The translations under genes and the position numbers were made by a program. This document shows positions 17,960 to 26,488 of a stretch of DNA of 64,000 bases, piece by piece (position 1 is the first letter of the stretch; each line of letters opens with the position of its first letter). Source of the stretch: Nostoc sp. NMS2 (GTDB lineage: Bacteria > Cyanobacteriota > Cyanobacteriia > Cyanobacteriales > Nostocaceae); assembly GCF_017115105.1 (NCBI RefSeq), contig NZ_JABXKH010000178.1, positions 62,001 through 126,000 on the forward strand, in the 5' to 3' direction. The notes under the pieces are model-generated. The model was not told where the DNA came from, did not search any database, and worked only from the letters and a program-made list of their open reading frames with translations.

Positions 17960-18658
17960 ATGGTAGTTGCTCGTAAATCTGCTATTTCTGGAAGGGGTAA
18001 TTGGTTCTGGCGAGATTCTATGCTTTCTTTAGGGAGGCGACGCTCTGCACGTATAGAGTCGGTAGCACAGAGTTCTACAGCAGCGACCCAAGCCACACCC
18101 TTATCTTCTCAAAGACAACAGCGTTCCTCAAAAGATTTAGCGGTTTCTGCCACAAATAAGGCAGTTATGCCCAAATCGGTGAAAGAGTCGGGTAGACAAA
18201 AGTTACCAAATCTCAATGAGCAGTCCAGCGCGACTCAGAAGAGTTCAGGGGTAGATTTTCTTGGACTTCCCGCAATGCCTAATTCTGGAGCCGTACCTTT
18301 ATGGTTGCTGCGCTTGTACACATTTCATCGTTATTCGACAGTTTTGGCGTTCTTGGTAGTAGCATCGACACTTGCTCTTTATGGCTGGACAGTATATTCT
18401 CAAGAGCTTTGGAGTAAGTCATATCGCAGACTGCAAAACCTTCAACGTCATGAGCGGTTGCTAACGACAACCAACGCCACGCTGACAAACAAAATGGCTA
18501 AGGAAGCAGAACAACCAACAGCAGGGCTAGGATCGCCAACCCCCCAAGGAATGATTTTCTTGTCTCCAGCACCTCATACTCCTAAGCCAGCATCGTCTAA
18601 TAACATAACGCCAAGTTCGGAAACGCAACAGCAAACGCCCTCACCACTTGGATATTAA
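17960..18658 (+). CDS. Bitopic membrane protein next to ftsI, FtsL-like candidate
   Basis: A 232-residue protein with one membrane segment (TVLAFLVVASTLALYGWTVY, about residues 131-150). About 125 mostly polar, Ser/Thr/Gln-rich residues precede it on the cytoplasmic side. After it comes a short helical, coiled-coil-prone part (LWSKSYRRLQNLQRHERLLT then TTNATLTNKMAKEAEQ), then a Pro/Ser-rich tail. This arrangement and the position 98 bp before ftsI match FtsL, the small bitopic septal protein that binds FtsI/FtsW/FtsB. FtsL sequences diverge strongly, so this is inference from topology and neighbourhood. The N-terminal cytoplasmic domain is longer than in E. coli FtsL. Confidence 0.6.
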   Translation: MVVARKSAISGRGNWFWRDSMLSLGRRRSARIESVAQSSTAATQATPLSSQRQQRSSKDLAVSATNKAVMPKSVKESGRQKLPNLNEQSSATQKSSGVDFLGLPAMPNSGAVPLWLLRLYTFHRYSTVLAFLVVASTLALYGWTVYSQELWSKSYRRLQNLQRHERLLTTTNATLTNKMAKEAEQPTAGLGSPTPQGMIFLSPAPHTPKPASSNNITPSSETQQQTPSPLGY

Positions 18659-18756
18659 GAGAGACGCGATTCATCGCGTCTGTACGGGAGTTATGGAGTA
18701 ACTAACTTTAAGTTTGGACTTTTGACTCCGAAAAGTAATTTGCTACTGAGTAGGCA

Positions 18757-20595
18757 ATGCAAAAATTACCAAGCAGAACAAGATTAAGAAAGTTTCGGAA
18801 TCCAGCATTCAAAAAGCAGCAGAAGGGTTCTAAACGAGGGTTGTTGGGGACACTTGCCTCTAATATCCAAAACCAAACATCCAATACCAAGTCCCGACTG
18901 TTCATCGTATGGGGCGTATTAATGGCAGCAGGATTGGGGTTAGGTATCAAACTGTATAACTTGCAAATTGTCAAGGGGCAAAAATTAACAGAGCAGGCGC
19001 GAAACCAACAAATGGTGGATTTGCGACCTTTTATGCCCCGTCGCCCGGTGGTAGATCGCAATAGTGAACTGTTGGCGATTGACCGTCCTGTGTATACTTT
19101 GTACGCTCATCCCAAGCTGTTTGATAAGTCTAATGAAGATATGGCAGAGCTACTTGCCCCAATATTGGCAAAAGATACTGCTGAATTGGTGAAAACTTTT
19201 CAAAGCAAAAGAAGCGGAATTATACTTGCCCCAGCCTTACCGGAAGAAATTATCGATCGCGTCACTTCTTTGCGTTTAAATGGCTTAGAGTTAATTCAAA
19301 AATACTCCCGATATTATCCGCCAGACGATTTGGTTTCTGATGTGGTGGGTTATGTGAATATTGACCGTCGTGGTCAAGCAGGTGTGGAATATTCTCAAGA
19401 GAAGTTGTTAGAACGTCCTGTGCAAACGGTGCGGCTCAGTCGCTCTGGGAATGGAGCCGTGATGCCGGATCATGCACCGGAAGGTTTTCTGCATTTTGAT
19501 GATTTGCGGCTGCAACTCACAATCGATAGCCGTCTGCAACGGATTGCTAGCCTTGCACTCAAACAACAAATGGAGAAGTTTGATGCTAAACGTGGGGCGG
19601 TAATTGTAATGGATGCGTTGGATGGTTCCTTACTGGCCCTGGTTTCTCAGCCTACTTATAACCCTAATGAATACGCTAAAGCTAATATCTCGCTATTTAA
19701 AAACTGGACGGTGGCGGATCTTTATGAACCAGGTTCGACTTTTAAGCCTTTGAATGTGGCGATCGCTCTGGAAAATGGTGTCATCAAACCAGATGATATG
19801 TTTAATGACTCCGGTTCTATTAAAGTAGCTAATTACACCATCAAAAATGCGATGAATAATGGTAATGGGCGAATCAGCATCGCTCAGATTTTGCAATATT
19901 CCAGCAACATTGGCATGGTGCAAATTATCCAACGCTTAAAGCCTTCAATTTACTACAACTGGCTAGAACGCTTGGGATTAGGACAAAAAGTTGATACAGA
20001 TTTACCTTTTGAAGTTGGCGGTCGGCTCAAAAGTCAAGAAGAATTTATTGCTTCGCCAATTGAACCAGCTACTACTTCCTTTGGGCAAGGCTTTTCTATG
20101 ACACCGATACAGCTAGTGCAAATGCACGGTGCTTTAGCCAATGGCGGTAAATTAGTTACACCCCATGTAGTTCGAGGGCTGATTGATACCAAAGGGCAGA
20201 TGCATGATTCACCCACTCGCACTATATCACGTCAAATTTTCTCAGCCGCAACAGCCCAAAAAGTTGTGGAAATGATGGAAACTGTTGTTAATGAAGGCAG
20301 TGGTAAGGCGGCACAAATTCCCGGATATCGCATTGCTGGTAAAACTGGTACAGCCCAAAAAGCTAGTCCTAATGGCGGCTACATCAAGGGTGCTAGAATG
20401 ACGAGTTTTGTGGCTATTTTACCAGTAGAATCTCCTCGCTATGTAGTGTTTGCACTGGTGGATGAGCCAAAAGGAGAAAGTGCTTATGGTTCTACTGTTG
20501 CCGCACCAATTGTTAAGTCGGTGATCGAAGCACTGATTCCTCTTGAGGAGATTCCGCCCAGTAAGGCGATTGAGCAACGGACGGGAGTGCCATAG
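18757..20595 (+). CDS. ftsI: Septal peptidoglycan transpeptidase (class B PBP)
   Basis: A 612-residue class B penicillin-binding protein that cross-links septal peptidoglycan. An N-terminal anchor (LFIVWGVLMAAGLGLGIKLYNLQIVKG, about residues 48-74) is followed by the PBP dimerisation domain (RPFMPRRPVVDRNSELLAIDRPVYTLYA). The transpeptidase motifs are PGSTFKPLNVA (Ser nucleophile, SxxK), SSN in YSSNIGMVQ, and KTGTAQKA. The upstream bitopic protein on the same strand supports a division role. The cytoplasmic N-terminus is long and basic. After the stop comes a purine-rich repeat with a GGGGACAAGGGGGA core. Confidence 0.95.
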   Translation: MQKLPSRTRLRKFRNPAFKKQQKGSKRGLLGTLASNIQNQTSNTKSRLFIVWGVLMAAGLGLGIKLYNLQIVKGQKLTEQARNQQMVDLRPFMPRRPVVDRNSELLAIDRPVYTLYAHPKLFDKSNEDMAELLAPILAKDTAELVKTFQSKRSGIILAPALPEEIIDRVTSLRLNGLELIQKYSRYYPPDDLVSDVVGYVNIDRRGQAGVEYSQEKLLERPVQTVRLSRSGNGAVMPDHAPEGFLHFDDLRLQLTIDSRLQRIASLALKQQMEKFDAKRGAVIVMDALDGSLLALVSQPTYNPNEYAKANISLFKNWTVADLYEPGSTFKPLNVAIALENGVIKPDDMFNDSGSIKVANYTIKNAMNNGNGRISIAQILQYSSNIGMVQIIQRLKPSIYYNWLERLGLGQKVDTDLPFEVGGRLKSQEEFIASPIEPATTSFGQGFSMTPIQLVQMHGALANGGKLVTPHVVRGLIDTKGQMHDSPTRTISRQIFSAATAQKVVEMMETVVNEGSGKAAQIPGYRIAGKTGTAQKASPNGGYIKGARMTSFVAILPVESPRYVVFALVDEPKGESAYGSTVAAPIVKSVIEALIPLEEIPPSKAIEQRTGVP

Positions 20596-20735
20596 GGAGT
20601 GGGGAAGAGGCAGGGGGCAGCAGGGGGCAGGAGGCAGGGGGGACAGGGGGGACAAGGGGGAATTATTGAACAAGTCTCTCCCTTGTCTTCCCCCTCTTCC
20701 TTGTCTCCCTTGTCTCTTCTTCATGCCCAATTCCC
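20596..20735. repeat. Purine-rich dispersed repeat
   Basis: A G/A-rich arm, then GGAATTATTGAACAAGTC, then a C/T-rich arm can form a long imperfect hairpin. A close copy with the same centre lies at 27632-27712 after another gene. It may act as a terminator for ftsI. Confidence 0.6.
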
Positions 20736-20830
20736 AATTCCCAATTTCCCTTGCTTTGAAACTTAATCTTTCTTTATAACCAGGGAAAGAGGTACAGAAA
20801 GCTACTGGTGTGGAAACCTAGATATTAGAG

Positions 20831-21979
20831 GTGAAACTAATTTCTCACTTTTCCAAAGCTATCAAAGATTCCATGCAAAGCAATTTAGTGATATTTCCTA
20901 ATGCTGGGACTGCGAAAAAAAGCACCCAAACAGAAGAAAGAACAATTACCAAGTACGACCGTGCTGAGGAGCAATTTATAGAACTGCTAGCAATGGAGGA
21001 TTTGGATCGTAAGCTGGATGTAAAACCTGCAATAGCTAGTGAGTTTGAACAGGCGCTCTCAACAGCAATTCATGCCGCCTATAAAAACGATCGCTCTGAT
21101 GAACAGGCTCACCGTTTTCTGCAACGGATACTTTATCGAATTAATCGGCTCAAACTGTTTTGGTATGACGATTTGCAGAATTATAACAATGAGCGATCGC
21201 TTTATTTATCCTCATGTCGTAATCAAATTGAGGCTGCTTGGCAAAACTGGGAACTGGCACAGATAGATTTACCGGCGCTGCAACAATTAGATGTCAAACA
21301 CGCTTTAATTGAGCGTGCATCTGCCGATTTAATTCCGCCTTTGTCGGAGAGTAGCCGCTATATTCGTGAGGAAATGACTGAAGCTGGGTATCGTCACTTG
21401 CTAGCGATCGGTTCCTTTGATGGCTTGGTTGAAGGTAGTCGTCTTTGCTACGTATTGGGTGGTGCTGCTAATGAAGTGCAGTGTACGCTGGTGCGAGTAC
21501 TACTAGAAGAATACGGCAATGGTCGTTTATCCCGCAAGCACTCGACATTTTTTGCCCAAATGCTGGCTGAATTTGGGATGAACACTGAACCAGAAGGATA
21601 CTTCGATTTAGTGCCTTGGGAAGTTTTAGCTTGTGCTAATCATAACTTTTTGACCACCGATCGCAAACGCTATTTTCTCCGTTACAGTGGCGCGTTGACA
21701 TTTTTTGAGGTGGCTGGCCCTGCGGCTTATAAAAATTATCTGGCGGCGGCGCAACGATTGGGACTGTCAGAGGCGGCGATGGGTTATTGGGAACTGCACA
21801 TCAGGGAAGATGAACGCCACGGTCGTTGGATGTTAGATGATGTTGCTTTGTCTTTAGCAGAACGATATCCCAACAATGCGTGGGAACTGCTGCTTGGGTA
21901 TGACCAGGAGAAACTAATGGGCGATCGCGCCGCTAATGCTGTTGTGCGATCGATACGCGAAGTAAAACAATTCGTCTGA
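20831..21979 (+). CDS. Iron-containing redox enzyme, haem-oxygenase-like fold
   Basis: A 382-residue, mostly helical protein. Its C-terminal two thirds (from about residue 180) match the haem-oxygenase-like diiron family, related to TenA and to oxidases such as UndA. Probable metal ligands lie in GRLSRKHSTFFAQML, CANHNFL and the ELHIREDERHGRWMLDD block, rich in His, Glu and Asp. The start is a GTG at 20831; an ATG at 20873 is the alternative. The protein is soluble. Its substrate is unknown; members of this superfamily cleave fatty acids or amino acids or handle cofactors. It stands alone after ftsI, with a separate leader. Confidence 0.7.
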   Translation: MKLISHFSKAIKDSMQSNLVIFPNAGTAKKSTQTEERTITKYDRAEEQFIELLAMEDLDRKLDVKPAIASEFEQALSTAIHAAYKNDRSDEQAHRFLQRILYRINRLKLFWYDDLQNYNNERSLYLSSCRNQIEAAWQNWELAQIDLPALQQLDVKHALIERASADLIPPLSESSRYIREEMTEAGYRHLLAIGSFDGLVEGSRLCYVLGGAANEVQCTLVRVLLEEYGNGRLSRKHSTFFAQMLAEFGMNTEPEGYFDLVPWEVLACANHNFLTTDRKRYFLRYSGALTFFEVAGPAAYKNYLAAAQRLGLSEAAMGYWELHIREDERHGRWMLDDVALSLAERYPNNAWELLLGYDQEKLMGDRAANAVVRSIREVKQFV

Positions 21980-22185
21980 CTCGTATGTAAAGAGAAATCC
22001 CAAAAATTAGAAATTAAAAATAGCAGGTTATTCTTAGCATTTTAATTTGACATTTTTAAGTCATTTTATATGTAATTTTCTTGCAAAAAGATTTCTTTAG
22101 CAATACCTTGCTAAAGGAATAGTTTCTTATTGCCTTAATACAAGGTAATAAATAATTTCTTTCGTGTTTAATATACATTACCAAA

Positions 22186-22881
22186 ATGAAAGATATCTTT
22201 TTTTGCCCTGAAGAATCTAATTTCTACTCAAACTGTTTAGAAAGCTTTGTAATTAGAAATTGTAAAAACTCCGAATCTATTGTGGAGTTTGGTTCAGGAG
22301 ATGGCAGCCCTGTAATTAATTCTTTATTGAGAAACAAGTTTAATGGCGTAATCCAGGGATTTGAATTAAATACTTCTGCATGGAAAGTTGCCAATTCAAC
22401 CATTGATGAATACAATCTCACAAATAAATATATAATCCATAATTCATCTTTGTTTAATTCTTCTCAACCCGATGCCGAGTATCTTGTAGCCAATCCACCC
22501 TATCTACCCGCACCAGATGACGATATTTATATACCACTTTTATTTGGGGGCGTAGATGGAGCCACAGTTACCAACGATCTTTTGTCGTTAGATTACGAAA
22601 ATGTCTTGCTTTTAATATCTAGCTTTTCTAATCCAATCAATACGTTGAACATAGCAAAACAAAATGGGTATTGTGTTCAAAATTTCATGGTGTTACCTTT
22701 GCAGTTCGGCTACTATAGCTCGGAGCCTAAAGTAAAAAAACACATAGAAGAACTCCGAAAAAACAGAATGGCATTTTATTCTGGCGATTATTATTTTTTA
22801 GCTGGGGTTTTATTTACAAAATTCCAGGATTCTGTAATTGATTTATCTAATCAATTAGCTCAGGTTCTAACTAGTTTGTGA
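22186..22881 (+). CDS. Class I SAM methyltransferase with NPPY motif
   Basis: A 231-residue protein. VEFGSGDGSPV (about residues 33-43) is the SAM-binding motif I, FELN the acidic loop, and VANPPYLPAPDDD (about residues 103-115) the NPPY catalytic motif. NPPY is used by HemK/PrmC-type glutamine and adenine- or guanine-N methyltransferases. The product is small, with no target-recognition domain, so a protein or small-molecule substrate is more likely than DNA. Codon use is more AT-rich than in the neighbours, hinting at transfer. A strong terminator follows directly. Confidence 0.75.
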   Translation: MKDIFFCPEESNFYSNCLESFVIRNCKNSESIVEFGSGDGSPVINSLLRNKFNGVIQGFELNTSAWKVANSTIDEYNLTNKYIIHNSSLFNSSQPDAEYLVANPPYLPAPDDDIYIPLLFGGVDGATVTNDLLSLDYENVLLLISSFSNPINTLNIAKQNGYCVQNFMVLPLQFGYYSSEPKVKKHIEELRKNRMAFYSGDYYFLAGVLFTKFQDSVIDLSNQLAQVLTSL

Positions 22882-22891
22882 AAATTAAGAG

Positions 22892-22935
22892 TTCAGATTT
22901 CCGACTTCTTTGAGAAGTCGGAAATCTGATTTTTC
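22892..22935 (+). terminator. Strong Rho-independent terminator
   Basis: TCAGATTTCCGACTTC and GAAGTCGGAAATCTGA form a perfect 16-bp stem with a TTTGA loop, followed by TTTTTC, right after the methyltransferase stop. Confidence 0.9.
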
Positions 22936-22991
22936 ATGACTAAAACTTTATCTGTATAAGTCTTAGTAAAAGCGATCGCTAATCTCAACTA

Positions 22992-23209
22992 GATCAATCC
23001 TAAATCCCCCTTAAAAAGGGGGACTTTGACTCCGGTTCCCCCTTTTTTAAGGGGGGTTAGGGGGGATCTAAAGGCTGTAAGGCAACTCTCAAAAACTTGT
23101 GTGTACACGGTAGCCTAAAAGGAGAGAGACTTTGAATTTTCCCCCTTCCCGCGTCGGGAAGGGGGTTAGGTTTTTCGTAGGCTTTTCCACATGACGTGAA
23201 AAGTCAGGT
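22992..23209. repeat. Truncated MITE joined to another repeat element
   Basis: Positions 22992-23113 end in CTTGTGTGTACACGGTAG, the right end of the CTACGGTG MITE family, but the left inverted repeat is missing. It is followed by CCTAAAAGGAGAGAG, the same flank seen after the intact copy at 41224-41484. The rest (CCCCCTTCCCG...GGGAAGGGGG, ending ACGTGAAAAGTCAGG) matches the element at 56660-56801 in inverted orientation. Confidence 0.7.
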
Positions 23210-25213
23210 TCAAGACTGGCGATAGCAGGCAAACTCCATTGAAAAATTAGCCATGCCAGAAGTGAGCGATCGCAATTCTGTAGAATACCCGAACATTCGC
23301 GCCAGTGCTACTTCTGCCCGAATCACTGTGTATCCCTGCATTGTCTCGGAACCTAACAACAAACCCCGACGAGAGGATAAGTCACCCTGAACTCTTCCCA
23401 TAAACTCGTTTGGTGTTTCCACCTCTACAAGCATGATCGGTTCGAGGATGTAGGGTTTGGCTTTAGCGATCGCACCCTCAATTGCTTGATGGGACGCTGA
23501 CCGGAAAGCCAATTCTGAAGAGTCAATTGGGTGATAAGAACCACCATCCAAAACAACTTTCACCCCAGTTACCGGATAACCTTCTAGCTTTCCTGATTGC
23601 ATCGCCTCAAGGAAACCCTTTTCGCATGCCGGGATATATTCTTTAGGAATCGCACCCCCAACCACGCGATTTTCAAAGACAAACGGCTCATCTGTGGGTT
23701 CAATCCACCCTGTAATATGGGCGTACTGACCGGGGCCGCCTGACTGTTTCTTGAATCGATAGTCAAATGTAGCTTGTTGTCCAATGGTTTCTCGGTATGC
23801 CACGGCGGGATTACCAACGTAGACCTCGGCATTATATTCCCGTTGGATGCGTTCGAGATAGATTTCCAAATGGAGTTCGCCCATCCCAGAAATCAAAGTT
23901 GCACCTGATTCAGGATCGATACTCAACCGAAAAGTAGGATCTTCCCTTTGAAAGCGATTGAGTGCCTTAGAAAGGCGATCGCTATCTTCCTGCTTTTTAG
24001 GCGTAATTGCCAGTGTAATCACTGGTTCCGGCACAAACATCTTCTCTAAAGATACCAGTGGTTCCCCAGAACAGAATGTATCACCAGAAGCACAATCCAC
24101 GCCCAACAGAGCCACAATATCCCCTGCTATGGCAACTTTTACCTCTTCTCGCTTATTGGCGTGCATTCTCACCAAGCGACCAATTTGCACCCGTTGTTCA
24201 GTCCGTGAGTTGTAGACGCTATCACCTGGTTTCAATGTCCCAGAGTAAATCCGGGTATAGGTCAACTGCCCAAAGGACTCAACGGTGAGTTTAAATGCCA
24301 ATGCCACCAAGGAAGCATCGGGGTTAGGGTAGACACTCACCAACTCTACGGTTTTTACCACTTCTCTATCTATGGGAGATGGTAAATAGAGGACAACTGC
24401 ATCCAATAAGTTTTGCACTCCTTTATTTTTGAATGCCGAACCCAGCAGTACAGGTGTAAATTCTAGACTCAAGGTTGCCTGTCGGATGGTTTCCCAAATT
24501 AATGCTTTGGGAATCTCTTCACCCGCCAGTAGCATCTCAGTCATCGGTTCTGAGAACAATGACAAAGCATCTAGCAACTTCTCCCGTGCCTGTTGCGCCT
24601 CATCCCTAAGAGCTTCGGGAATTGACTTTTTCACGCAGTTTTCACCGTTTTCACCCTCAAAGTAGTCAGCAGTCATTTCTACCAGGTCAATCACTCCCTG
24701 GAATTGGTCTTCACTGCCGATAGGATACTGGAGCAACATTGCATTTAGTTGCAAGCGATCGCGTATTCCCTGTACTACACGAAATGGATCTGCTCCCGTC
24801 CGATCCATTTTATTGATGAATGCCAAACGCGGCACACGATAGCGCTTCATTTGCCGATCCACCGTAATGGACTGGGACTGCACACCCGCTACAGCACACA
24901 GAACCATCACTGCCCCATCCAATACCCGCAGGGCGCGTTCCACTTCAATCGTGAAATCTACGTGTCCTGGTGTATCAATCAGGTTAATTTGGGTATCGTC
25001 CCATTCACAGGTAGTAGCAGCAGAAGTAATGGTAATGCCATGTAGTTTTTCCTCCGGCATAAAGTCCATCGTTGCACCCTTGCCGCCTCCCCGCACTTCC
25101 TCAATAGCGTGGATTCTGCCCGTGTAGAAGAGAATTCGCTCTGATAGCGTAGTTTTACCAGAGTCAATGTGGGCAGAGATACCAATATTTCGGATACGTG
25201 TTCGGGGAATCAT
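23210..25213 (-). CDS. Elongation factor G paralogue
   Basis: A 667-residue EF-G-family translational GTPase. G1 is SAHIDSGKTT, G3 DTPGHVD and G4 NKMDRTG; domains II-V follow, with the LISGMGELHLEIYLERI block and a C-terminal RSASHQAIEGAI region. The usual switch motif QERGITITSAAT reads EKLHGITITSAAT, so the canonical Arg is replaced by His. It stands alone, not in the str operon with rpsL, rpsG and tufA, so it is probably a second EF-G rather than the main translocase. Paralogues in other bacteria act in ribosome recycling or stress translation. The start is supported by an AAAGGAAA ribosome-binding site. Confidence 0.88.
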   Translation of the reverse strand: MIPRTRIRNIGISAHIDSGKTTLSERILFYTGRIHAIEEVRGGGKGATMDFMPEEKLHGITITSAATTCEWDDTQINLIDTPGHVDFTIEVERALRVLDGAVMVLCAVAGVQSQSITVDRQMKRYRVPRLAFINKMDRTGADPFRVVQGIRDRLQLNAMLLQYPIGSEDQFQGVIDLVEMTADYFEGENGENCVKKSIPEALRDEAQQAREKLLDALSLFSEPMTEMLLAGEEIPKALIWETIRQATLSLEFTPVLLGSAFKNKGVQNLLDAVVLYLPSPIDREVVKTVELVSVYPNPDASLVALAFKLTVESFGQLTYTRIYSGTLKPGDSVYNSRTEQRVQIGRLVRMHANKREEVKVAIAGDIVALLGVDCASGDTFCSGEPLVSLEKMFVPEPVITLAITPKKQEDSDRLSKALNRFQREDPTFRLSIDPESGATLISGMGELHLEIYLERIQREYNAEVYVGNPAVAYRETIGQQATFDYRFKKQSGGPGQYAHITGWIEPTDEPFVFENRVVGGAIPKEYIPACEKGFLEAMQSGKLEGYPVTGVKVVLDGGSYHPIDSSELAFRSASHQAIEGAIAKAKPYILEPIMLVEVETPNEFMGRVQGDLSSRRGLLLGSETMQGYTVIRAEVALARMFGYSTELRSLTSGMANFSMEFACYRQS

Positions 25214-25379
25214 AAAATTTCCTTTTGTTTAAGCGACAAACAGTCACTACCTGAGTAGTGATATATCTTGTATTATATATGTAATACAACTAAAAGACAA
25301 GGCTGATAATACAGAAAAACCGTTGATTGTTGCCCTAGCTGACGTTTAAAATAGGTATTCAAGCGGAGAAAATAAAAGC

Positions 25380-25970
25380 TTGAAATTAATATTGGTAGCT
25401 CCCGACTCTTTGTTATGTGCAGCCTTTCAACAGAATTTTAATTACTTACCCAATATAGAAATAGTGAATAACTATTTCGAGTGGTTGCCAGATTTTGATT
25501 GTATAGTCAGCCCTGCTAACTCTTTCGGCATGATGGATGGTGGCATAGACGCAGCAATTATCCGTTTTTTCGGTCGGACTTTAATGGCAAGAGTCCAGCA
25601 GCGTATTCTTGAGGATTATTTGGGTGAACAGCCTGTGGGAACATCAATGATTGTGGAAACAGGTCATCACAAACATCCTTTTTTGGCTCATACACCTACT
25701 ATGCGAGTTCCCATGATTATTGCTGGGACAGATATTCCTTATATTGCGATGTGGGCGATGCTGCTGACAGTTCGCCACCATAATCAACATAGGCAAAAAA
25801 TTAACACAATTGCCTGTCCTGGATTGGGTACAGGAATAGGACGAGTGCCATATACTGAGGCTGCTAGACAGATGGCTTTAGCTTATGACCATTTTCTGTA
25901 TCCACCCAAGCATCTCAATTGCATAGTTGCAGCTGAAAGACAACTTCAGATATGGGAAGGAGGAGATTGA
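25380..25970 (+). CDS. Macro-domain-like protein
   Basis: A 196-residue protein read from a TTG start; the N-terminal beta strand MKLILVAPD is needed for the fold, which supports that start. The macro-domain signature is clear: DFDCIVSPANSFGMMDGGIDAAI (about residues 40-62), with the ADP-ribose-binding Asn, and IACPGLGTGIGRV (about residues 142-154) for the diphosphate loop. Such domains bind or hydrolyse ADP-ribose derivatives. It is divergent from the EF-G paralogue with a 166-bp shared promoter gap. No partner ADP-ribosyltransferase is nearby, so substrate and role are open. Confidence 0.8.
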   Translation: MKLILVAPDSLLCAAFQQNFNYLPNIEIVNNYFEWLPDFDCIVSPANSFGMMDGGIDAAIIRFFGRTLMARVQQRILEDYLGEQPVGTSMIVETGHHKHPFLAHTPTMRVPMIIAGTDIPYIAMWAMLLTVRHHNQHRQKINTIACPGLGTGIGRVPYTEAARQMALAYDHFLYPPKHLNCIVAAERQLQIWEGGD

Positions 25971-26170
25971 AAAGAGGCAGGGGAGCTCTTAGCTGGGAGG
26001 AAGGGGGATAGAACAGAAAGGGGATTCGACCCACCTGAACGAGAGTTACTTAATAACTTAATAGAAGTGGGGCACTCAGACCCATGTTTCGCTCTGCTCC
26101 ACGGCTCTCGATTGGGGCCATTTCCCCTGCTTCTTCGTTGGAGTAAAGCAGGACTTTGGATAATAGTCTG
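25971..26170. repeat. Dispersed repeat after the macro-domain gene
   Basis: Contains GGGGATTCGACCCACC and GAACGAGAGTT, in the order seen at 5279-5328, followed by a GC-rich block CGCTCTGCTCCACGGCTCTCG. No gene is supported up to 26488; the remaining 300 bp is AT-rich upstream DNA of the next gene. Confidence 0.5.
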
Positions 26171-26488
26171 AATTCATTCCGGGGAAAATATGGTGTTCCC
26201 TATGGTGTGAAAAATTTAGATGCAATTTATCAAATATTTTTGGAATGCAAAGAGAAACACTATTAATTAAGGGATCGTTATGTCGTTATTAAACTTCATA
26301 AAAGAATGTTAATTTTTAATACAATAAATTGATTATATAAGTCTCAATTCTACCAATTTAAGCAGCATCAGTGAGTGACAAATCCTTGATTTTTTAGGGT
26401 TTGGAATTTATCGCAGATCGAAATGGAAAAACATGAGTATTTGGTTTTATCATAATTTGATATAACTAAAAATTTAAGGAATACACAC

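Noticed and set aside
20419-20779. ORFs over the end of ftsI and the purine-rich repeat
   Set aside because: Low-complexity Pro/Leu or Gly/Arg translations of repeat DNA.
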